Source of the DNA: Spirochaetales bacterium
GTDB lineage: Bacteria > Spirochaetota > Spirochaetia > DAHUYW01
DNA: 34,713 nt
Reading direction: 5' to 3'
Assembly: GCA_027314665.1 (NCBI GenBank)
Contig: DAHVAK010000270.1
Location: 1-34,713, forward strand
Shown here: piece by piece, positions 32,281 to 34,713 of the stretch
How the letters are laid out: the number at the start of each line of letters is the position of its first letter
Numbering within the stretch: the first letter of the stretch is position 1
The notes under the pieces: model-generated
Database searches by the model: none
Told to the model about the DNA's origin: nothing
What the model saw: only the letters and a program-made list of their open reading frames with translations
Position numbers and translations under genes: made by a program

Positions 32281-33042
32281 ATGCAGATTGAGGTGCTATC
32301 GTCCAAGGGCGCCGCGGGGGCCGCCGCCGCCGAGCGGGGAGCCGCGATTCTCAAAGAGGCCTTGGGGGCCTCGCACACCCGAAAGGGAGCCGCCGATGCG
32401 CTCGTGCGCTTCATTGCCGCGACCGGTGCTTCGCAGTTCGAGATGCTCGAGCACCTGACCTCCCTCTCCGGAATCGACTGGGCGCGCACCGAGATGTTCC
32501 ACCTCGACGAGTATGTGGGGATTTCCGCCGATCACCCGGCGAGCTTTCGCCGCTATCTCTCCGAGCGGCTGATCGAGCGGGTCCATCCCGGGAGGGTGCA
32601 CCTCATCGAGGGCGATCGCCCGGACCCGGAGGGCGAGGCGCGCAGGCTCGGCGGGCTCCTCGCCGAAGCGCCGGTGACGGTTGCGTTTGTCGGGATCGGA
32701 GAGAACGGCCACCTCGCCTTCAACGATCCGCCGGCGGATTTCGAGAGCGAAGAGCCCTACCTCGTGATGCGGCTCGACGCCGCCTGCCGGATGCAGCAGG
32801 TGGGCGAAGGGTGGTTCGCTTCGCTCGGGGAGGTGCCCGAGCGTGCGATCTCGATGTCGATTCGCCAGATCATGAAGGCCCACGCGATCGTCTGTACGGT
32901 CCCCGATCGTCGCAAGGCGCAGGCGGTGCGCGACTGTCTCTCCGAAGGGGCTCCGGTCAGCCCCCTCCACCCCGCCTCGATCCTGAAGCGTCACCCGAAC
33001 GCCTTCATCTTCCTCGATCGCGATTCGGCCGCCCTCCTGTAG
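32281..33042 (+). CDS. nagB: NagB-like glucosamine-6-phosphate deaminase
   Basis: A 253-residue cytoplasmic sugar-phosphate isomerase/deaminase, expected to turn glucosamine-6-phosphate into fructose-6-phosphate and ammonia. The fold is clear: FHLDEYVGI with the proton-transfer Asp (Asp72 in E. coli), ASFRRYL, and the loop [15 protein letters not shown]. In E. coli NagB that loop reads GNDGHIAFNEP with catalytic Asp141, His143 and Glu148. Here the first acid is Glu and the second is Asp, a reciprocal swap, with the His kept. No nagA is nearby. A weak GAGG precedes the ATG. It might act on another amino sugar phosphate, but NagB remains the best name. A small repeat and hairpin follow. Confidence 0.85.
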   Translation: MQIEVLSSKGAAGAAAAERGAAILKEALGASHTRKGAADALVRFIAATGASQFEMLEHLTSLSGIDWARTEMFHLDEYVGISADHPASFRRYLSERLIERVHPGRVHLIEGDRPDPEGEARRLGGLLAEAPVTVAFVGIGENGHLAFNDPPADFESEEPYLVMRLDAACRMQQVGEGWFASLGEVPERAISMSIRQIMKAHAIVCTVPDRRKAQAVRDCLSEGAPVSPLHPASILKRHPNAFIFLDRDSAALL

Positions 33043-33060
33043 CGGCCCGGCTCCCGCGCT

Positions 33061-33135
33061 CTCGTTACGCCCTCCGCCTTGCATCCGGAAGACCGGATCC
33101 AAGGCGCCCGCTCCCTCGTTACGCCCTCCGCCTTG
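33061..33135. repeat. Pair of identical 21-nt direct repeats
   Basis: The sequence CTCGTTACGCCCTCCGCC(TTG) occurs at 33061-33081 and again, without mismatch, at 33115-33135, with similar flanking bases (CCCGCGCT and CCCGCTCC). It falls in the 252-nt gap between the nagB-like gene and hemA. The 33 nt between the copies include a hairpin. It may be a copy of a dispersed intergenic repeat. A possible degenerate relative (CAAGGCGGGACGC) lies at 11034-11046. Confidence 0.75.
33076..33105. repeat. Hairpin within the intergenic repeat
   Basis: GCCTTG-C-ATCCGG pairs with CCGGAT-C-CAAGGC around the loop AAGA: twelve base pairs with one C-C mismatch. It could terminate or stabilise the nagB transcript, but no T run follows. 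Confidence 0.6.
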
Positions 33136-33161
33136 ACTTTCAAAATCCCCCATATTAGGTT
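33133..33161 (+). promoter_or_regulatory. Predicted promoter of the hemA operon
   Basis: TTGACT (33133-33138), a 17-nt A+T-rich spacer and TAGGTT (33156-33161). The -35 overlaps the end of the second repeat copy. The predicted start near 33168 leaves a leader of about 125 nt before hemA, in which I see no recognised riboswitch. Confidence 0.5.
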
Positions 33162-33294
33162 GTACGGGTAAGTCTTAGCACCGCAGTAGGAAACCAGATC
33201 CCTGCAATGAACACGCGGACACAAGGGCTTGTGCGCTCGGCGACCCTGCAACCCATTCCATCCCATCGCTTCTCGCTACCCATCGAGGCGCGCC

Positions 33295-34617
33295 ATGCCT
33301 CCTGATAGGATTCCGGTGGTATGCGTCGGCCTAAGCTACCGAAATGCCACGGTCGAGCTGCTCGAGCGAGTCTCCGTGCCGACGGAGGCTCTAGCGGAGG
33401 CGCTTCGCGAGCTCTCCGACACCCAAGGCGAAGAGCACCGAGAGCTCGTGGTTCTCTCGACCTGCAACCGGGTGGAGATCTACGGGATTCGCCCTGAGCT
33501 CGTCTCGACCGCGAGCGCCTACCTCGCCCGCCGGAGCGGGCTTCCCTCTGCGGCGATCGAGCGGACTCTCACGGTCTACTCGGGCCAGGAGGCGGCGCGC
33601 CACCTCTTTCGCGTGGCGTGCGGCCTCGATTCCCTGGTGATGGGGGAGTCCCAGATCCTCGGCCAGGTCGAAAGCGCCTATGCGGCCGCTCAAGGCTTCG
33701 GATGTGCGGGGTCGATCATGACCGCGCTTTTTCAGACCGCGATTCGCTGCGGGAAGCGGGCTCGCAATGAGACGGGAATCGGGCGGAGCGCCGAAAACAT
33801 CAGCTCTGCGGCGGTTCGCCTCGCCGAGAGCTACGTCGGGGATCTCGCGGCGGCGAGGGTCCTCGTGGTCGGAAGCGGGGAGATGGGGCGCCTCGCCGTG
33901 CGGACGCTGCATACCCGCGGCGCGGAGCGAATCGATCTCGTCAACCGCCACTACGAGCATGCAGCCAAGGTAGCCAGGCGCTGGGGAGCGAAGGCTCACC
34001 TCTTCCAGAACCTTCCCTGCCTCCTTGCGACAAGCGACGTGGTCGTGAGCTCGACGAGCGCCCCCCACCCGATCATCTCTGCCGAGATGGTGCGCCGGGC
34101 GATCGAGGAGCGGCAGGGGCGTCCCCTCGTGCTCATCGACATCGCGGTGCCCCGGGACATTGACCCCGAATCCGCCAGTATCCCCGGGGTACACCTCTTC
34201 GACGTCGATGCGCTGAAGTCGCTCGAGACCGCCGAGGAGGGACCGACGACGGCGGAGGTTCCCGCGGTGGAGGGGATCATCGGCGAGGAGCTTGCCGCTG
34301 CGCAGGTGAAGATGGCGGAGATCGCCCTTCGCCCCGTGATCGCCGAGCTCTGGCAGCGGGCGGGCGCGATCCGCAGCGAGGTGCTTGCGCATACCCGCAG
34401 TCGCCTGCCGGGACTCGACGAGGAGGGCTGGGCGCAGGTCGAAGGCCTCGCGCAGGCACTCGTCAACAAGCTCCTGCACGCCCCGGCGACCCGCCTCCGC
34501 TCGGAAGCGGCGAACGGCCACGCTTCGGACTACGCCGAAGCCCTGCGCTATCTCTTCGATCTTCACGCTCCCGAGAGCTCAGGAGCGCCCGCGGGTGACA
34601 AGGCCGAAGGACGATGA
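33295..34617 (+). CDS. hemA: Glutamyl-tRNA reductase HemA
   Basis: This enzyme reduces glutamyl-tRNA to glutamate-1-semialdehyde with NADPH, the first committed step of C5 haem synthesis. The 440-residue sequence shows VGLSYRNATVELLERVSVP at the start, the catalytic Cys in STCNRVEIYG, ARHLFRVACGLDSLVMGESQ and the NADPH domain (VLVVGSGEMGRLAVRTL). The C-terminal dimerisation helices follow. Length and motifs are normal. The track starts at 33229; I chose ATG 33295 because GAGG lies about 7 nt before it and the conserved sequence begins at once. The stop overlaps the hemC ATG (ATGA), so the haem genes are coupled. Confidence 0.97.
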   Translation: MPPDRIPVVCVGLSYRNATVELLERVSVPTEALAEALRELSDTQGEEHRELVVLSTCNRVEIYGIRPELVSTASAYLARRSGLPSAAIERTLTVYSGQEAARHLFRVACGLDSLVMGESQILGQVESAYAAAQGFGCAGSIMTALFQTAIRCGKRARNETGIGRSAENISSAAVRLAESYVGDLAAARVLVVGSGEMGRLAVRTLHTRGAERIDLVNRHYEHAAKVARRWGAKAHLFQNLPCLLATSDVVVSSTSAPHPIISAEMVRRAIEERQGRPLVLIDIAVPRDIDPESASIPGVHLFDVDALKSLETAEEGPTTAEVPAVEGIIGEELAAAQVKMAEIALRPVIAELWQRAGAIRSEVLAHTRSRLPGLDEEGWAQVEGLAQALVNKLLHAPATRLRSEAANGHASDYAEALRYLFDLHAPESSGAPAGDKAEGR

Positions 34618-34713
34618 CGATTCGGGTCGGAACCCGCGCGTCGAAGCTCGCCCTCTGGCAAACCGAGCTCGTGAAGGAGAGACTCCTCGGGGCGCACCCC
34701 GGCCTCGAATGCC
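34614..34713 (+). CDS. hemC: Porphobilinogen deaminase HemC, N-terminal fragment cut by window edge
   Basis: The frame opens at ATG 34614, overlapping the hemA stop, and runs to the window end (33 residues): MTIRVGTRASKLALWQTELV. RVGTRxSxLALWQ is the classic start of hydroxymethylbilane synthase, which polymerises four porphobilinogens. It is too short for the ORF track. The gene continues beyond the window. Confidence 0.93.
   Translation, partial: MTIRVGTRASKLALWQTELVKERLLGAHPGLEC

Noticed and set aside
33043-33160. CRISPR array at the 21-nt direct repeats
   Set aside because: There are only two copies, the unit is short, the spacer is itself a hairpin, and there are no cas genes.
33162-33294. 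A riboswitch or T-box-like leader before hemA
   Set aside because: The leader of about 125 nt shows no T-box core, no terminator-antiterminator pair and no other riboswitch consensus that I recognise.

Overview
The window is high-GC DNA (visibly about two-thirds G+C), densely coded, with 28 protein genes and no rRNA, tRNA, CRISPR array, IS element or phage gene that I can recognise. The best clue to the host is the phenylalanyl-tRNA synthetase pair: both subunits are of the archaeal/eukaryotic type, which among bacteria is a known spirochaete trait. Two other archaea-flavoured genes flank it (a LOR/SDH-type ornithine cyclodeaminase and an adenosine-specific kinase). Several lipoproteins and an oversized apolipoprotein N-acyltransferase show a diderm cell with a periplasm. 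My inference is a free-living, GC-rich member of the Spirochaetes; the phylum call is inference, not proof.

Layout. (1) 1-2556: an exported MsrB (cut by the window edge) diverges from a class III nucleotide cyclase translationally coupled to a probable lipoprotein MsrA. The shared intergenic region holds two inverted copies of a 16-nt element, each built as an 11-bp-phased tandem repeat and each ending exactly 11 nt before a -10 hexamer. (2) 2576-11001, minus strand: lnt followed by a complete oligopeptide ABC transporter operon oppA-B-C-D-F. (3) 11375-15003, plus strand: an exported PQQ-type beta-propeller protein, then a TetR regulator/ABC ATPase/ABC permease operon with its own promoter and operator; the permease seems to have lost its middle. 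(4) 15042-21068: cytochrome b561, a GH31 glycosidase divergent from a GH1 beta-glucosidase, and a patatin-like lipase whose end overlaps the GH1 gene tail to tail. (5) 21254-30121, plus strand: ornithine cyclodeaminase, pheS, pheT, adenosine-specific kinase, a REC-(STAS-like)-REC response regulator and a large hybrid histidine kinase that has an ideal ribosome site but no standard start codon. (6) 30277-34713: a LEA14-type lipoprotein, an SDR oxidoreductase, a NagB-like sugar-phosphate deaminase, a short intergenic repeat, and the start of a haem operon (hemA, then hemC cut by the window edge).

How they fit together. Extracytoplasmic protein repair (MsrA/MsrB) sits with a cyclic-nucleotide signal. 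Lnt would finish the acylation of lipoproteins such as OppA, MsrA and the LEA14-type protein. GH31 and GH1 split glucosides. The two-component pair follows the PheRS operon on the same strand. Several genes (msrB, lnt, cybB, the patatin gene) have a promoter -10 only 6-9 nt before the start codon and lack a clear Shine-Dalgarno site, which suggests leaderless mRNAs in this organism. The most unusual items are the msr/cyclase control region, the missing start codon of the hybrid kinase, the shortened ABC permease and the swapped acidic residues in the NagB-like enzyme.
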